Under the pieces are notes generated by a model. It was not told where the DNA came from. It did not search any database and saw only the letters and a program-made list of their open reading frames with translations. A stretch of 64,000 nucleotides of DNA from Denitratisoma sp. (GTDB lineage Bacteria > Pseudomonadota > Gammaproteobacteria > Burkholderiales > Rhodocyclaceae), in NCBI GenBank assembly GCA_032027165.1, contig JAVSMO010000001.1, forward strand, positions 2,357,919 to 2,421,918, in the 5' to 3' direction. Both the position numbers and the translations under genes were made by a program. This document shows positions 26,596 to 35,396 of this stretch, piece by piece (within the stretch, counting starts at the first letter, position 1; each line of letters begins with the position of its first letter).

Positions 26596-27792
26596 ATGAT
26601 GTCCAAGAGGAGCAGAACCGTGCCCGAAACCTATCGAGGGCGCGAACAGGCATTCATCAAACATCGGTTGCTGGAGAGTTACCTTGAAAAACTCTTCCTC
26701 ATCGTTGGAATGAGCGCGCGCAAGCTTGGCATCACTGAATTTTGCTACGTCGACTGCTTCGCTGGGCCATGGTCCGATGACAGCGAAGATCTTGCCGGCA
26801 CTTCCATAGCCATTTCTCTGAAAATTCTGGAAAAATGCCGTGAAACGCTTGGCAGCCATGGTTTTGGCCCGAAATTCCGGGCGCTTTATATCGAAGAAAG
26901 CCCGAAGGCATTTGAACGGCTCCAAGCCTTTTTGGCTAAGCGGCCATCGGGACGGGTTCAGGCCGAAGCGATGCAAGGAGATTTCGTTGCATTACGACCC
27001 GATATCCTGAAATGGTGTGGGCGCAATGCGTTTGTTTTCTTCTTCATCGATCCGAAAGGGTGGTCGACGGTAACCGTAGATACGCTGCGGCCCCTGATGG
27101 CTCGACAGCAATCTGAATTTCTCATCAACTTTCAGTACGACTTCGTCAATCGCACCGCATCGATGGCGGCTTGGAAACAGGAAATTGCGGAACTATTGGG
27201 CGAGGATGTCAATGTTGACGGCATGCCTTCCTCAGACCGGGAAAAGCATCTTGTTAACACCTACAGGAAAAATTTGAAGTCTAAAATCCCTTCAACGAAT
27301 AATTTTCCAGCAAGATCAGGGTACGTTCGGGTACTGGATCCGGAAAAGGAGCGTGCGAAGTACCACTTGGTCTACCTGACCAGCCATCCTCGCGGCGTTA
27401 TCGAGTTTATGGAAATTTCCGACGACCTCGATTTGGTTCAAAAGCAGGTAAGAGCCACAAAGAAGGATCAGACACGATCAAACAAGACTGGGATGCAGGA
27501 TCTTTTCGGTGCCGATAGCCTCGTCGATCTTTCAAAAGATCGCATTGATCCGGAGGCTGTCGATCGTTTCTGGAGGGATTACCTGGTCGGCGGGCCAAAA
27601 CGAATCGGCGAAAGCGACTTCGCAGACATTCTTGAGGAGACCAACTGGTTTCCAGGGGATTTCCAGGATTCACTCGTTCGCCTCATCGATTCTGGCGAGG
27701 TGGTCAATCTAGACGCTCCCAGAAGGCGCCCTAAGCGACCTTTGCATTGGGATAAGGGAGATCGTCTGAAACTGACGAGAGAACAGAAATGA
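26596..27792 (+). CDS. tcmP: Three-Cys-motif partner protein TcmP
   Basis: The 398-residue protein has the TcmP signature: an N-terminal KHRLLESYLEKLF helix, then YVDCFAGPW (about 50-58) and FFIDPKGW (about 149-156), which look like a degenerate methyltransferase or nuclease fold. TcmP is always described with a three-Cys-motif (DUF5131) partner, which follows here with an ATGA overlap. The function of the pair is not established. The gene is markedly AT-richer than hsdM and than its partner. Two adjacent ATGs (26596 and 26599) are possible starts, since AGGAG abuts the first. Confidence 0.85.
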   Translation: MMSKRSRTVPETYRGREQAFIKHRLLESYLEKLFLIVGMSARKLGITEFCYVDCFAGPWSDDSEDLAGTSIAISLKILEKCRETLGSHGFGPKFRALYIEESPKAFERLQAFLAKRPSGRVQAEAMQGDFVALRPDILKWCGRNAFVFFFIDPKGWSTVTVDTLRPLMARQQSEFLINFQYDFVNRTASMAAWKQEIAELLGEDVNVDGMPSSDREKHLVNTYRKNLKSKIPSTNNFPARSGYVRVLDPEKERAKYHLVYLTSHPRGVIEFMEISDDLDLVQKQVRATKKDQTRSNKTGMQDLFGADSLVDLSKDRIDPEAVDRFWRDYLVGGPKRIGESDFADILEETNWFPGDFQDSLVRLIDSGEVVNLDAPRRRPKRPLHWDKGDRLKLTREQK

Positions 27793-28520
27793 GCACACAG
27801 AGCAAAATCGAATGGACGGAGCAGACCTGGAATCCGACGGTGGGCTGCACGAAGATTTCCCCGGGCTGCAAACATTGCTATGCGGAAAAAATGGCCATGC
27901 GCCTGCAGGCCATGGGCATGCGCGGTTATGAAAACGGCTTCAGCCTGTCGCTGATGCCGGAGCGGCTTGCCGAGCCGCTGGAGCGCCGCAAGCCGACGAT
28001 CTACTTCGTGAACTCCATGTCGGACCTGTTTCACGAGGATGTGCCCTTCGAGTACATCGACCAGGTGTTCGACGTGATGAGGCGTGCGCACCAGCACACG
28101 TTTCAGGTTCTGACCAAGCGCGCCGTACGCATGGCCGACTACTGCCGGGGCAAGGCGATTCCGCCCAACGTCTGGCTGGGGGTGTCGGTCGAAGACCGGA
28201 AGCACGGCTTGCCCCGCATCAAGCTGCTGCGCAGCATCGACGTCATGGTGCGCTTCCTTTCCGTCGAGCCGCTGCTGGAAGACCTCGGCAAGCCCGATTT
28301 GCGCGGCATCCATTGGGTCATCGTCGGCGGCGAGTCGGGCAGCAAGGCCCGGCCGATGCAGCGGCAATGGGTGGACGGCGTCAAGCGCCAGTGCGACAAG
28401 TACGGCGTGCCGTTCTTCTTCAAACAGTGGGGCGCCTGGGGGCCGGACGGACAGAAGCGCTCGAAGAAGACCAACGGCCGCACCTACAAAGGCCGGGTAT
28501 GGGATGCAATGCCGGCGTAA
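27789..28520 (+). CDS. DUF5131 / phage Gp37-Gp68 family three-Cys-motif protein
   Basis: The 243-residue protein carries three cysteines near the N-terminus, C20-x6-C27-x2-C30 (GCTKISPGCKHC), resembling an Fe-S or radical-SAM-like cluster motif. Conserved blocks IEWTEQTWNP, VLTKRA and VSVEDR are typical of the phage Gp37/Gp68 family. It overlaps tcmP by 4 bp, indicating coupled translation. GC is higher than in tcmP, so the two genes may have different recent histories. The role is unknown; the position after a type I restriction system suggests an associated defence or modification function. Confidence 0.85.
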   Translation: MSTQSKIEWTEQTWNPTVGCTKISPGCKHCYAEKMAMRLQAMGMRGYENGFSLSLMPERLAEPLERRKPTIYFVNSMSDLFHEDVPFEYIDQVFDVMRRAHQHTFQVLTKRAVRMADYCRGKAIPPNVWLGVSVEDRKHGLPRIKLLRSIDVMVRFLSVEPLLEDLGKPDLRGIHWVIVGGESGSKARPMQRQWVDGVKRQCDKYGVPFFFKQWGAWGPDGQKRSKKTNGRTYKGRVWDAMPA

Positions 28521-28552
28521 CCATTCCTCACACCCCTCCCCGGCCGGAATAA

Positions 28553-29449
28553 TCAGCGCCCCGGCAGCAGGGCGTGGCGCCGCTTCGGGTTGAACAGGCT
28601 GCCGGCGGGCAGGATGTGCATCCGGATGTCGGTTGCGCCGGCCAGTGTGTCGTCGTCCTCGAGAATGCGCGCGCGCCTGGCGTCAAAGATCTTGACGTAG
28701 TGGCTGCCCAGCACTTCCCAGAATCCGTCGGGGCGCACCAGGAGCGCCGTCTCCTCGTCGATGCCGACGCCGAGCAGCTGCGGGTGGTCCAGCACCGCGC
28801 TCAACAGGCGGTTGTAGCGGGCGCGCTGCATGAAGTGCTGGTCGACGATGGCGCCGGGGAAGAAGCCGAAGCCGAGGCCGACATCCGTCATGCCGCGGGC
28901 GATCTTCCTCAGCTCCACCGCCTCGGGGCCCTTGAGGCGGCGCCCCCGGCCCGTCAGCATGGCATTCGACATCACCGCGGCGCCGGCCGAGGTGCCGCCG
29001 ACGACGGCGCCTTCCCAGAAACGGCGCTCGATGGCTTCCAGGGCGCGCGTTCCCAGCAGCGTGGCGGCCAGGCGCAACTGGTCGCCGCCGAGGAACCAGT
29101 AGCCGGTGAACGCTTCGAGCGCCTTCGCGGTCGATTCCTTCTTGGCCTCTTCGCGGTTGATGTTGACCAGCACGGCCTCGGCCTTGAGCTGTTTCAGATC
29201 GTCGATGACTTCCCGGGCTTCTTCGTCGAACTTGGTGCCGGCCATCGGCAACACGGCGATCCTCGCCTGGCCGGGTCCGCCGGCCAGTTCGACGAGCCGT
29301 TCATGCACGAGCAGCGGCGTGTCGCCGCCGCCGACGATGATCAGGCTGCCGAGGGGCTCGTAATTTCCCTCCTCGGCGGCCTGGACGGCGCATGAACAGA
29401 TCAGCCAGAAGCCGATCGAAAGCAGCCGCCGCAGGGATAAGTTGCGCAT
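28553..29449 (-). CDS. Exported cyanophycinase-like S51 peptidase
   Basis: Cyanophycinases cleave the Asp-Arg storage polymer cyanophycin to beta-Asp-Arg. This 298-residue protein has a signal peptide (about 1-24, ending VQAAEE), the S51 strand SLIIVGGGDTPL, and the nucleophile motif GGTSAGAAVM, followed by GFGFFPGAIVDQHF and GIDEETALL. All fit cyanophycinase/peptidase S51. The secretion signal suggests degradation of external polymer rather than of a cell's own granules; no cyanophycin synthetase gene is in the window. An S51 peptidase of other specificity is possible. Confidence 0.85.
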   Translation of the reverse strand: MRNLSLRRLLSIGFWLICSCAVQAAEEGNYEPLGSLIIVGGGDTPLLVHERLVELAGGPGQARIAVLPMAGTKFDEEAREVIDDLKQLKAEAVLVNINREEAKKESTAKALEAFTGYWFLGGDQLRLAATLLGTRALEAIERRFWEGAVVGGTSAGAAVMSNAMLTGRGRRLKGPEAVELRKIARGMTDVGLGFGFFPGAIVDQHFMQRARYNRLLSAVLDHPQLLGVGIDEETALLVRPDGFWEVLGSHYVKIFDARRARILEDDDTLAGATDIRMHILPAGSLFNPKRRHALLPGR

Positions 29450-29516
29450 GTTTCAAAGTCCTTCCGAGGGAACGCTCCAGTGCGGCGAATTGTAGTGCGG
29501 CTTCGGGCCAGGATGG

Positions 29517-31541
29517 TCAGGCCTTGAGCAATTCCTTCCGCCCGCCCAGCCAGCGCTCGACGTGGCGGTCGGCGGCCGGCGGAAACTCGCGCAGCAGGCA
29601 CTCGGCCGTCTCGCGCGCGGCCTCGAGCAGGCCGGCGTCGGCCTCGAGGTCGGCATAGCGCAGGAGCGGCACGCCGCTCTGGCGGCTGCCGAGGAATTCG
29701 CCGGGGCCGCGCAGATGCAGGTCCTGGCGGGCGATCTCGAAACCGTCGGCGTTTTCATAGATCACTTTCAGGCGCGCCCGCGCCGTCTCGCCGAGCGGGT
29801 GGGCATAGAGCAGGATGCACACCGAGTCGTCGGCACCGCGCCCGACCCGGCCGCGCAGCTGATGCAGCTGCGAGAGGCCGAAGCGCTCGGCGTGCTCGAT
29901 CACCATCAGCGAGGCATTGGCGACGTCGACGCCGACCTCGATCACCGTGGTGGCGACGAGGAGCTGCACGCGTCCGGCGGCGAAGTCGCCCATCACCTGC
30001 GCTTTCTCCTCGCCCTTGAGGCGGCCGTGCACCAGGCCGACGGCCAGCTCCGGCAGTTCGGCGCGCAGGCGCTCGAAGGTGTCCACCGCCGTCTGCAGCT
30101 GCAATTTCTCCGACTCCTCGATCAAGGGGCAGACCCAGTAGGCCTGCCGCCCCGCCGCGCAGGCGTCGCGGATGCGGGCGATGACCTCGTCGCGGCGCGC
30201 CTCCGACACCAGCTTGGTGAGGACGGGCTGGCGGCCGGGCGGCAGTTCGTCGATCACCGAGACGTCGAGGTCGGCGTAGTAGCTCATGGCCAGGGTGCGC
30301 GGAATCGGCGTCGCCGACATCATGAGCTGGTGCGGGTTGGCGCCCTTCTCGCGCAAAGTCAGTCGCTGGCGCACGCCGAAGCGGTGCTGCTCGTCGATGA
30401 TGGCGAGGCCCAGCTTGGAAAAATCCACCGCCTCCTCGATCAGCGCGTGGGTGCCGATGGCCAGCGGCGCTCGGCCTGATGAGATTGCTTCGGCCATCGC
30501 CGCCTTGTCCTTCTTCTTCAGGCTGCCGGAGAGCCAGGCGATCTCGAGGCCGAGCGGCGCCAGCCATTGCGAGAGCTTGCGGTAATGCTGCTCGGCGAGG
30601 ATCTCGGTCGGCGCCATCAGCGCGGCCTGGTGGCCGTTCTCGACGGCCTGCAGCATGGCCAGCGCGGCGACCACCGTCTTGCCGCTGCCGACGTCGCCCT
30701 GCAGCAGGCGCTGCATCGGATGTTTTTCGCCGAGGTCGGCGGCGATCTCGCGCCAGACGCGCTGCTGGGCGGCGGTGAGCCGGAAGGGCAGCGCGACGAG
30801 CAGCTTCTGCGTCAAATTGTTGCGCGCCGGCAGCGGCGACGCGGTCTTGGCGCGGCGCGCCTCGTGGGCACGGCGCAGGGAGAGTTGCTGGGCGAGCAGC
30901 TCGTCGAACTTGATGCGCTGCCAGGCCGGATGGTCGCGGTCGGAGAGTTCGGCCAGCGAGACGGCGGGCGTCGGGTGGTGCAGCAGTTCGACGCTGTCGG
31001 AAAAGGGGGCGAGGCGCAGTTTCTTTCGCAGCGGCTCGGGCAGGGTCTCGCCGAGGTCGGCCTGCTTCAGGGCGAGGTCGATGCACTTCCTCAGCGCCAG
31101 CTGCGAGAGGCCGGCGGTGGTCGGATAGATCGGCGTCATCGCTTCCGGCAGCGCCTCGTCCGCGCCGACCAGGCGGTAGCGCGGATGCACCATCTCGTCG
31201 CCGAGGAAGCCGCCGCGCGGCTCGCCGAAGATGCGCAGCCGACGCCCCGCGGCGAGCTGCTTCACCTGGCTGCCGTAGAAATTCAGGAAGCGCAGCACCA
31301 GCTCGCCGCCGCCGGCGTCCTGCACGCGCACCACCAGCTGGCGGCGCGGGCGGTACTGCACGGAGGATTCGACGATCTCGGCCTCGACCTGGGCCGGCAG
31401 GCCGGGGCGCAAGTCGGCGATGGCGGTGAGGCGGGTTTCGTCCTCGTAGCGTAGCGGCAGGTGGAGGACAAGGTCGTCCTGGGTGCGGATGCCGAGCTTG
31501 TCGAGCTTGTCCGCAGTCGCCTGGGTAACGCCGGCAATCAC
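29517..31541 (-). CDS. recG: ATP-dependent DNA helicase RecG
   Basis: RecG remodels stalled forks and Holliday junctions. The 674-residue protein has an N-terminal wedge/OB domain, Walker A GDVGSGKT, the DEQH box followed by RFGVRQR, and the TRG region [12 protein letters not shown] near the C-terminus. The start overlaps the ridA-like gene stop by 4 bp, so the two are coupled. A dispersed motif copy (30355-30377) encodes the conserved RQRLTLR segment. Confidence 0.95.
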   Translation of the reverse strand: MIAGVTQATADKLDKLGIRTQDDLVLHLPLRYEDETRLTAIADLRPGLPAQVEAEIVESSVQYRPRRQLVVRVQDAGGGELVLRFLNFYGSQVKQLAAGRRLRIFGEPRGGFLGDEMVHPRYRLVGADEALPEAMTPIYPTTAGLSQLALRKCIDLALKQADLGETLPEPLRKKLRLAPFSDSVELLHHPTPAVSLAELSDRDHPAWQRIKFDELLAQQLSLRRAHEARRAKTASPLPARNNLTQKLLVALPFRLTAAQQRVWREIAADLGEKHPMQRLLQGDVGSGKTVVAALAMLQAVENGHQAALMAPTEILAEQHYRKLSQWLAPLGLEIAWLSGSLKKKDKAAMAEAISSGRAPLAIGTHALIEEAVDFSKLGLAIIDEQHRFGVRQRLTLREKGANPHQLMMSATPIPRTLAMSYYADLDVSVIDELPPGRQPVLTKLVSEARRDEVIARIRDACAAGRQAYWVCPLIEESEKLQLQTAVDTFERLRAELPELAVGLVHGRLKGEEKAQVMGDFAAGRVQLLVATTVIEVGVDVANASLMVIEHAERFGLSQLHQLRGRVGRGADDSVCILLYAHPLGETARARLKVIYENADGFEIARQDLHLRGPGEFLGSRQSGVPLLRYADLEADAGLLEAARETAECLLREFPPAADRHVERWLGGRKELLKA
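30355..30377 (-). repeat. Dispersed motif copy with GGCGT start
   Basis: On the minus strand it reads GGCGT, GCGCCAG, CGACTGACTTT. Inside recG in the sense orientation. Confidence 0.75.
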
Positions 31542-31918
31542 CCCAGCACGAGCACCGCGTCGATCTCGACCAGCGCGCCGCGCGGCAGCGCCGCCACCTG
31601 CACGGTGGCGCGGGCCGGATAGGGCTGGCTGAAGGCCTGCGCCATGGCGTCGTTCACCCTGGCGAAATTGGCGAGGTCGGTGACGTAGATGTTCACCTTG
31701 ACGGCGTCGGCGAGCGAGCCGCCGGCCGCTGCGGCGACGGCCTTCAGGTTGTCGAAGACGCGGGCGACCTGCGCGTCGATGCCCTCGGCCATCTGCATGG
31801 TGGCCGGGTCGAGGCCGATCTGGCCGGAGAGGTAGACGGTGTTGCCGGCCTGCACGGCCTGGGAGTAGGGGCCGATGGCGGCAGGCGCGGCAGCGGTGGC
31901 GATGATCTTCTTGCTCAT
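31538..31918 (-). CDS. ridA: RidA family enamine/imine deaminase
   Basis: The 126-residue protein is the standard RidA length and contains [20 protein letters not shown] near the N-terminus and [18 protein letters not shown] near the C-terminus, including the conserved arginine. RidA hydrolyses reactive enamines and imines released by PLP enzymes. It lies directly upstream of recG with an ATGA overlap and may be cotranscribed with the SPOR protein upstream. Confidence 0.93.
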   Translation of the reverse strand: MSKKIIATAAAPAAIGPYSQAVQAGNTVYLSGQIGLDPATMQMAEGIDAQVARVFDNLKAVAAAAGGSLADAVKVNIYVTDLANFARVNDAMAQAFSQPYPARATVQVAALPRGALVEIDAVLVLG

Positions 31919-31944
31919 GGCGTTTTTCCTTTTCAGCGGCAGTT

Positions 31945-32634
31945 TCAGCGTTTCTGCGGCGGGATCAGCAGGCCGGGGCCGAGGCCGAGTTCCTTCAGCT
32001 TGCGGCGCGCCGCGTCGGCCTCCTTCTGCGTCTTGAACGGCCCGACATGCACGCGCGACTCGACATAGGACGGGATGCCGGCCTTCTCCAGCTTGGCATG
32101 CAGTTCCTCGGCGTTCGACGCGCTGGTGAACACGCCCATCTGCAGGCGGTAGCTGCGCGCGAGCGCGACGGCGGGATCCGCTTTCGGCGCGGGCGCCGGC
32201 GCGGCGGATTCGACCTTTTCGACTCTGGCCGGCGCGGCCTGCTTCGCCGGTGCAGCCGGAGCGGGTGCGGCCGCGGGCGGCTTGATGACGACGCGCGAGG
32301 CGGGCCGCGGCTCGGGAACCGGCGCGGGCGCCAGCGGCATCTCGGTCTTTTCCGGTTCGGCCTTGGGCTCTTCCTTCTTCTCCTCCTCCGGCTTCGCTTC
32401 TTCCTTCTTCTCCTCGGCGGGCGGGGCTTCCGTTTTCTGCGGTTCGGCCTGGGCCGGCGGGGGTGCCGGCGCGGCGGCGCCGGGGGCAGGCGGCGCAGCG
32501 GGTTTCTCGAGCAGGACGTCCTCGAGCAATGTCAGCCCGCCGAGCAGCACGACGATGAGCACGCCGGCGATGCCGACGCGGCGCACCAGTTTCTTCTTCA
32601 GCTCGTCCTGGTCATCCTGTTCCGGCCCGGCCAT
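31945..32634 (-). CDS. SPOR-domain membrane protein
   Basis: The 229-residue protein has a short cytoplasmic N-terminus, one membrane helix (about 20-37) and a long low-complexity periplasmic linker of Ala, Pro, Glu and Lys (about 43-150). A C-terminal SPOR domain begins at [14 protein letters not shown] domains bind denuded peptidoglycan at division sites, so the protein probably works at the septum. It is part of the minus-strand run from the DUF2802 gene to recG. Confidence 0.9.
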   Translation of the reverse strand: MAGPEQDDQDELKKKLVRRVGIAGVLIVVLLGGLTLLEDVLLEKPAAPPAPGAAAPAPPPAQAEPQKTEAPPAEEKKEEAKPEEEKKEEPKAEPEKTEMPLAPAPVPEPRPASRVVIKPPAAAPAPAAPAKQAAPARVEKVESAAPAPAPKADPAVALARSYRLQMGVFTSASNAEELHAKLEKAGIPSYVESRVHVGPFKTQKEADAARRKLKELGLGPGLLIPPQKR

Positions 32635-32644
32635 CGCTCCCCTC

Positions 32645-33058
32645 CTATTCGGCTTGTCTGCGGCTCAGGGCGCACACCATCTCGGCCTCCGCCACCGAGA
32701 TGCCGCAGCGCTCGGCGATCTGCGGCGCATCCAGGCCCTTCTGCGCCAGGGCGACCGCCTCGCCATACTGCGGCGAGACGTTGCGCGCCGCCTTGAGCAG
32801 CCTGACTTCCTCGTGCAGCAGGATCACCTCGTCCTTCAGCGCGGCCACTTCGCCGCGCAGCTCGGCGAGCTCCGCCTCGATGCCGGTCTTCAGCACCTGC
32901 TCGCCGAACTGGGTCGGCGGCTGCTTCCAGACCGGCTCGGGCGAGCGCGGCCGCGACATCCGCGCCAGGCGGATGATGACGATGCCGGAATAGATGCCGA
33001 GCAGGACGGCGGTGCCGATCACCAGCTCGTGCAATCCGAAATTCTCGAAAAACTCCAT
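32645..33058 (-). CDS. DUF2802 membrane-anchored coiled-coil protein
   Basis: The 137-residue protein has an N-terminal membrane helix (about 11-30), a coiled coil (about 60-90) and a C-terminal region like a short helix-turn-helix (DAPQIAERCGISVAEAEMV), the DUF2802 pattern. It starts 12 bp after the metY stop and is followed within 10 bp by the SPOR gene. The function is unknown; the neighbours suggest cell-envelope work. Confidence 0.85.
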   Translation of the reverse strand: MEFFENFGLHELVIGTAVLLGIYSGIVIIRLARMSRPRSPEPVWKQPPTQFGEQVLKTGIEAELAELRGEVAALKDEVILLHEEVRLLKAARNVSPQYGEAVALAQKGLDAPQIAERCGISVAEAEMVCALSRRQAE

Positions 33059-33070
33059 GTTCCCTCTTTC

Positions 33071-34357
33071 TCAGGCGGCGCTTTTTTCCAGCGCCTGGTC
33101 GATGTCCCACAGGATGTCGTCGAGCGTCTCCAGCCCCACCGACAGGCGGATCATGTCGGGCGAGACGCCGGCCTTCGCCTGCTGCTCCTCGCTCAACTGG
33201 CGGTGGGTCGTCGACGCCGGATGGATCACCAGTGTCCTGGCGTCGCCCACATTGGCCAGGTGGGAGAGGAACTGCACGCCCTCGATGAATTTCTCGCCGG
33301 CGCGCCGCCCGCCCTGGATGCCGAAGGTGAAGATGGACCCGGCGCCCTTCGGCAGGTATTTCCGCGCCAGCGCATGATACGGGTTGTCCGCCAGGCCGGC
33401 ATGGTTCACCCAGGCGACGCGCGGATGCGCGGCAAGGAATTCCGCCACTGCCTGGGCATTGGCGACGTGGCGCTCCATGCGCACGTGCAGCGTCTCCAGG
33501 CCCTGCAGCAGCAGCCAGGCGTTGAGCGGGGAAAGCGCGGGCCCCAGCGTGCGCAGCGTCTCGAAGCGGGCGCGCATGGTGAAGCCGAAGTCGCCGAAAG
33601 TCTCGTAGAAGCGCACGCCGTGGTAGCCCGCCGAGGGCTCGGTCATCTGCGGAAATTTCCCGTTGTCCCAGGGGAATTTGCCCGACTCGACGACGAGGCC
33701 GCCCATGGTGGTGCCGTGGCCGCCGATGAACTTGGTGGCGGAATGCACGACGATGTCGGCGCCGTGTTCGATCGGCCGGCACAGGTACGGCGAGGCGAAG
33801 GTGTTGTCGATCACCAGCGGCAGGCCGGCCTCGCGCGCGACGGCCGCCACGGCGGCGATGTCGAGCACGTTGCCGCGCGGGTTGCCGATGGTCTCGGCGT
33901 AGAGGCACTTCGTCTTCGGCCCGATGGCGCGGCGGAAGTTCTCCGGCTCGTCGGGATCGACGAAGGTGGTGTCGATGCCGAGCTTGCGGAAATTGAAGTC
34001 GAACTGGGAGAAGGTGCCGCCGTAGAGCGTGCTGGCCGAAACGATGTGGTCGCCCGCCTCGCACAGCGTCAGCAGCGCCACCATCTGCGCCGACTGGCCG
34101 CTGGCGGCGGCGAGCGCGGCGCGGCCGCCTTCGAGCGCGGCGACGCGCTCCTCGAGCACCGCCACCGTCGGATTGGAAATGCGCGAGTAGACGTTGCCGA
34201 AGGTCTGCAGGTTGAACAGGCTGGCGGCATGGTCGGCGGAGTCGAAGACGAAGGAGGTGGTCTGGTAGATCGGCACCGCCCGCGCGCCGGTGGCGGCGTC
34301 GGGCTGGCTGCCGGCGTGCAGGCACAAGGTCTCGAAGCCGTATTTCCTGTCGGGCAT
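33071..34357 (-). CDS. metY: O-acetylhomoserine sulfhydrylase
   Basis: This PLP enzyme makes homocysteine from O-acetylhomoserine and sulfide. The 428-residue length and the segments ETLCLHAGSQPD and SATKFIGGHGTTMGG (PLP lysine in the latter) place it with the OAH sulfhydrylase branch rather than cystathionine gamma-synthase, which is shorter. It would use sulfide from the sulfite reductase encoded at 61.9 kb. A terminator separates it from the upstream bactofilin gene. Confidence 0.92.
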   Translation of the reverse strand: MPDRKYGFETLCLHAGSQPDAATGARAVPIYQTTSFVFDSADHAASLFNLQTFGNVYSRISNPTVAVLEERVAALEGGRAALAAASGQSAQMVALLTLCEAGDHIVSASTLYGGTFSQFDFNFRKLGIDTTFVDPDEPENFRRAIGPKTKCLYAETIGNPRGNVLDIAAVAAVAREAGLPLVIDNTFASPYLCRPIEHGADIVVHSATKFIGGHGTTMGGLVVESGKFPWDNGKFPQMTEPSAGYHGVRFYETFGDFGFTMRARFETLRTLGPALSPLNAWLLLQGLETLHVRMERHVANAQAVAEFLAAHPRVAWVNHAGLADNPYHALARKYLPKGAGSIFTFGIQGGRRAGEKFIEGVQFLSHLANVGDARTLVIHPASTTHRQLSEEQQAKAGVSPDMIRLSVGLETLDDILWDIDQALEKSAA

Positions 34358-34403
34358 GGTGCTCGCCGAAGTCCGTGTCGGCTTCCATTATGCCAGCCCG
34401 GCA

Positions 34404-34431
34404 TAAAAAAACGGGCGCCCTTGCGGCGCCC
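34404..34431 (-). terminator. Intrinsic terminator after the bactofilin gene
   Basis: The stem GGGCGCC/GGCGCCC has a 5 nt loop (34413-34431). On the minus strand it is followed by a run of T residues (34404-34411), between the bactofilin stop and the metY start. Confidence 0.85.
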
Positions 34432-34460
34432 CAATCAGGAGGAGGGCGGGTTTATTTCTG

Positions 34461-35045
34461 TTAGGCGGCGCGGGGTCGGGGAGCGGCGGCATCCAGCCCG
34501 ACCAGCTCGGGCCGCTTGGTTTCATCGGGGGCGGACGACGCTGCCGGGGCGGCCTGCTCGGAGGCCAGCGAGCGCACGTCGCCGGAGACTTCGCCGCCCT
34601 CCTCGATGACGATCTTGCCGTAGCGGATCTTGCCGGTGACCTGTCCGGTCGAATGCACCACCAGCTTCTTGCGCGCGAGCAGGTCGCCTTCGAAACGCCC
34701 GTGGATCTCCGCCACGTCGATGACGACGCGCCCCGAGAAGGCGCCCTGCTCGGCAATCTGGATGGCCTGGCTGTCGAGCACCGCCTCGACCCGCCCTTCG
34801 ACGACGAGCGTGCCGCAATCGCTGATCTCGGCGCCCTTCAGCTTGATGTCGGGGCCGACGATGAGGCGGCTGCCCTGCAGGGTGTCGGGCTTGGCCTCCG
34901 CCCTGGCGGCCGTCGCGGCCGGCACGGGCTCGGGCCGGGGCGGCGAGGCGACCGGCTCGCCGGGCTTGCGGATGGTCGGGGCGCCGGGCCGTTGCTGGGG
35001 CTGGGGGTCGTTGTGTTTGCCGAAGAGCTGCATCTTGTCGAGCAT
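34461..35045 (-). CDS. Bactofilin (polymer-forming cytoskeletal protein)
   Basis: The 194-residue protein has disordered, proline-rich ends and a central DUF583 beta-helix (about 55-165) with repeating blocks such as GRVEAVLDS, GAFSGRVV, GRFEGDLLA and GQVTGKIRYG. Bactofilins self-assemble into filaments without nucleotide and guide local cell-wall growth. ATG 35045 has AAGGAGT upstream; a longer frame extends into the promoter region and is rejected. Confidence 0.92.
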   Translation of the reverse strand: MLDKMQLFGKHNDPQPQQRPGAPTIRKPGEPVASPPRPEPVPAATAARAEAKPDTLQGSRLIVGPDIKLKGAEISDCGTLVVEGRVEAVLDSQAIQIAEQGAFSGRVVIDVAEIHGRFEGDLLARKKLVVHSTGQVTGKIRYGKIVIEEGGEVSGDVRSLASEQAAPAASSAPDETKRPELVGLDAAAPRPRAA

Positions 35046-35396
35046 AGTGACTCCTTGTTTGAAATGACTCGCGGTACTGTGGGGCCGCGTAACGCCGGCG
35101 GCGCCCGCGGTGGTCAACGCAATCGCCATGCCAGGGCGCATTTCTCCCCTAGGATCAAACGGATGGGGCACCGGCCCGGTGTTGCCCCGGCGGCCGCTGC
35201 AATGAATTCTGTCGTCCCCTGCCGACGCGAATTCGATTCTTCGAGACGAACCCTTGCGCAGCAAGGACTTGGCGTGTCGTTGCGGAACGACTCATGCACA
35301 CCGCGTTGCGCTATGCTTTCGTTTCGCGGGCGCGCAGCGACGCAAGATCGAACCGGCGCACGCACCGGGAATCCTTCCCGGCATGGAGGAGAAAGC
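35046..35396. other. Divergent promoter region before the flavoprotein operon
   Basis: This 351 bp gap has no convincing gene. It contains two perfect dyads: CCTTGC-GCA-GCAAGG at 35252-35266 and GTCGTT-GCGG-AACGAC at 35276-35291. They lie 105-145 bp upstream of the flavoprotein start and could be operators. Confidence 0.5.
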
